Source of the DNA: DATFPQ01 sp035264765 | GTDB lineage: Bacteria; Actinomycetota; Actinomycetes; Actinomycetales; Angustibacteraceae | Length of the DNA: 7,416 nt | Reading direction: 5' to 3' | Assembly (NCBI GenBank): GCA_035264765.1 | Contig: DATFPQ010000031.1 | Span: forward strand, 1-7,416 | Notes under the pieces: generated by a model | Database searches by the model: none | What the model was told of the DNA's origin: nothing | What the model saw: the letters and a program-made list of their open reading frames with translations, nothing else | Translations under genes and position numbers: made by a program | Shown: piece by piece, positions 5,765 to 7,416 of the stretch | How positions within the stretch are numbered: the first letter of the stretch is position 1 | How the letters are laid out: each line of letters starts with the position of its first letter

Positions 5765-7416
5765 TCAGGCGGCTTGGGGGTCGGTGGGTCCGCGGGGTGA
5801 CCTGGTGGGGTCGAGCCAGGCCGGCGGGGTGAACAGGGGTCGTCCGTCGGTGATGGTGACGGTCCATTGGCCGTGGTGGATCACGTCGTGGTGGAAGTCG
5901 CAGAGCAGCACCAGGTTCACCAGGGACGTCGGTCCGCCCTCGGACCAGTGCTGAATGTGGTGGGCGTCGCACCAGCGCGGTGGTCGCCGGCAGCCGGGGA
6001 ACGCGCAGCCGCGGTCGCGGGCGATCAGCGCCCGCCGGATCGCCGGCGGGATCAGCCGGGTGGCCCGGCCCACGTCCAGCGGCTCGGACGCCGACCCCAG
6101 CACCATCGGGATCACGGTGGCGTCGCAGGCCAGCCGGCGGGCCAGGCCGGCGCTGAGGGGCACGCCGGTCTCGGTGACCGCCATCCGCCGGGCCACCCGC
6201 GGCGCCGCGCGGCGCTCCGCTCGGCTCAGCGGCGCCTCGTCGGGGTCGGGGCCTGCCGCCGTTCCCTTCGCGAGCCCCGTCTGCGCGCCCGCGACAGCAC
6301 CCGCGCCCGCTGCACCGCCCGTCGGCGTGCCACCGGCGGTGCCAGCCGCCGTGCCACCAGTGGTGCCAGCCGCCGTGCCAGCAGCGGTGCCGACCGCCGT
6401 GCCACTTGCGATCCCGGGCCCCGTGCGACCGTGCGAGCAGGTGGTCGTTCCGGCCTGGGTCGGCTTCGGGGGGCCAAACAGGGCCGGATGCTCGGCGACT
6501 CGCGGGTCAGCGGCCGCGCCGCTGCCGTGGGCACCGCCGCCGTGAACGTGGGCGCTCTGTGCGCCGCTGCTCTCACCGCCGTCGTGCGCGCCGCCCTCCG
6601 GCACGGTGCCCACGGTCCGCAGGGTGTCCAGGGTCATGGTGATCAGTAGGTGCGGGGACAGCCCGCCGTGCACGGTGGGGGCGGCGTTGGCGGCCAGCCG
6701 CAGCACCTCACTGAGCGCGTGCGCCCGCCTCGTGGAGGCCGGGCGGGTGTCCGGGCCGTCCGCCGCCGTCGGGCGGGGGGCGGCGCCGGCCTCGACCAGG
6801 GTGGTCAACAACGCGCCGGTGACCTGGTCGACCTCCCCCCGCAACCGCACCCGACCGGTCGGGGTGGGGGTAATCCACAGCTCGTCGCGGGCGGCCGCGG
6901 CCAGCTCCTCGGCCAGCACCCCGGTCGGGTCGACCGCGTGCAGCACCTCCCGGCCCAGCCGGCGCACCGTGGCCGGGTCGAACACCGCGCACTGCTCCAG
7001 CAGCCAGCGCTCCACCCGTGAGGTGAGGTCGGCCCGGGTCTCTCCGTGCGGGTGCTGGGGCAGCCCCCGCACGCTGGCCAGCACTGCGTCGGCGTGCGCC
7101 CGAGAGACCTCCCCATCTGTCAGGGCGCGGCCGGTCGCCGGCAGGGTCGGGTCGTCGTCGGAGCGGGCCGACCCGCTCAGCACCGGCATGCCCACCTCCG
7201 GGGTCTGCTCGGCGGCCGGGTCCAGCGCCCGGGCCGCCCGCACGTCCGCGGCGGCGACCCTCGGGTCCACCCGCAACGCCTGCGCCAACCAGGCCTGGGT
7301 GGACGTGGCGCCGACCGCCGCCGCCCACCCCCGGGCGTCCAGCTCGCGGACCAGCGAGAGCCGGGCGGCGTCGATCCGGCCAGGTCTCCGACCTGGGTCC
7401 GCATCAGGTCCACCAG
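5765..7416 (-). CDS. DUF222 / HNH endonuclease-domain protein, 5' end beyond window
   Basis: The C-terminus is complete (stop 5765-5767); the N-terminus runs off the right edge. The TTG at 7288 gives a 507-aa frame, but the same frame stays open and family-like upstream to about 7378 (ARLSLVRELDARGW, then GATSTQAWL), so 7288 is not the true start. Beyond that, LVDLMRTQVGDLA (7416-7378) looks like the same protein in another frame, joined if one base is missing near 7376-7381. The DUF222 region covers about 6600-7416. A low-complexity Ala/Gly/Thr stretch follows (about 6250-6420). The HNH domain (about 5860-6020) has CAFPGC (Cys codons 6005-6007 and 5990-5992), His-His at 5957-5962, an Asn in SLVNLVLLC, and FHH (5888-5893) and IHH (5873-5878), consistent with a zinc-bound beta-beta-alpha-metal nuclease. 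This family (the mycobacterial 13E12 repeat type) is multicopy in actinobacteria, with no settled function. It ends 95 nt before the kinase gene. Confidence 0.9.
   Translation of the reverse strand, partial: GGPDADPGRRPGRIDAARLSLVRELDARGWAAAVGATSTQAWLAQALRVDPRVAAADVRAARALDPAAEQTPEVGMPVLSGSARSDDDPTLPATGRALTDGEVSRAHADAVLASVRGLPQHPHGETRADLTSRVERWLLEQCAVFDPATVRRLGREVLHAVDPTGVLAEELAAAARDELWITPTPTGRVRLRGEVDQVTGALLTTLVEAGAAPRPTAADGPDTRPASTRRAHALSEVLRLAANAAPTVHGGLSPHLLITMTLDTLRTVGTVPEGGAHDGGESSGAQSAHVHGGGAHGSGAAADPRVAEHPALFGPPKPTQAGTTTCSHGRTGPGIASGTAVGTAAGTAAGTTGGTAAGTAGGTPTGGAAGAGAVAGAQTGLAKGTAAGPDPDEAPLSRAERRAAPRVARRMAVTETGVPLSAGLARRLACDATVIPMVLGSASEPLDVGRATRLIPPAIRRALIARDRGCAFPGCRRPPRWCDAHHIQHWSEGGPTSLVNLVLLCDFHHDVIHHGQWTVTITDGRPLFTPPAWLDPTRSPRGPTDPQAA
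6327..6410. repeat. Seven 12-bp tandem units encoding A-x-G-T tetrapeptides
   Basis: Seven consecutive 12-bp units begin at 6327, 6339, 6351, 6363, 6375, 6387 and 6399. Each starts GTGCC on the plus strand, and two are identical (GTGCCAGCCGCC at 6339 and 6363). On the coding strand they encode repeated Ala-x-Gly-Thr between the DUF222 and HNH domains. The 12-bp period keeps the frame when copy number changes, so this is a likely flexible linker of variable length. Confidence 0.85.

Noticed and set aside
6327..6410. CRISPR-like array
   Set aside because: The repeats are 12 bp, contiguous without spacers, and in frame inside a coding region.
5765..7416. A homing endonuclease or part of a defence system
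   Set aside because: DUF222-HNH proteins are common multicopy actinobacterial genes. No intron, intein, methyltransferase or defence partner is visible beside it.

Overview
This is a very GC-rich actinobacterial chromosomal segment. The evidence is the GC-saturated third codon positions, GTG/TTG starts, long antisense shadow frames, a DUF222-HNH protein, a NarL-type two-component system with an actinobacterial-style polytopic kinase, and a lipobox lipoprotein. I cannot place the genus.

Layout. Five of the six genes lie on the minus strand. In their reading order (right to left) they are: a DUF222/HNH endonuclease-domain protein cut by the right edge (5765-7416); a polytopic membrane histidine kinase (3684-5669) overlapping its LuxR-type response regulator by 4 nt (3043-3687); a 131-nt gap holding a hairpin; a CDP-alcohol phosphatidyltransferase (2219-2911) followed 3 nt later by a small VTT/DedA-like membrane protein whose frame is broken (1747-2215); and a secreted lipoprotein with a LolA/MucB-like part and a cysteine-less thioredoxin-like part (498-1646). 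At the left edge, converging on the lipoprotein gene, lies a plus-strand remnant of an M36 (fungalysin-type) metallopeptidase C-terminus (about 160-494) with two frame breaks.

How they may work together. The kinase and regulator are a cognate pair. The phosphatidyltransferase and VTT-like protein form a translationally coupled membrane-lipid pair. The regulator could control the lipid pair or the lipoprotein, but nothing in the sequence shows this. The HNH protein and the peptidase remnant look like unrelated neighbours.

Quality note. Four apparent single-base frame breaks occur in three different genes (about 343, 482-485, 2015-2019 and 7376-7381), each in a short homopolymer or dinucleotide run. 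This could be gene decay or indel errors in the assembly. I see no CRISPR array, tRNA, rRNA, insertion sequence or defence/biosynthetic system. The most unusual items are the non-catalytic thioredoxin-fold lipoprotein, the phosphatidyltransferase/VTT pair, and the seven-copy 12-bp repeat inside the HNH gene.
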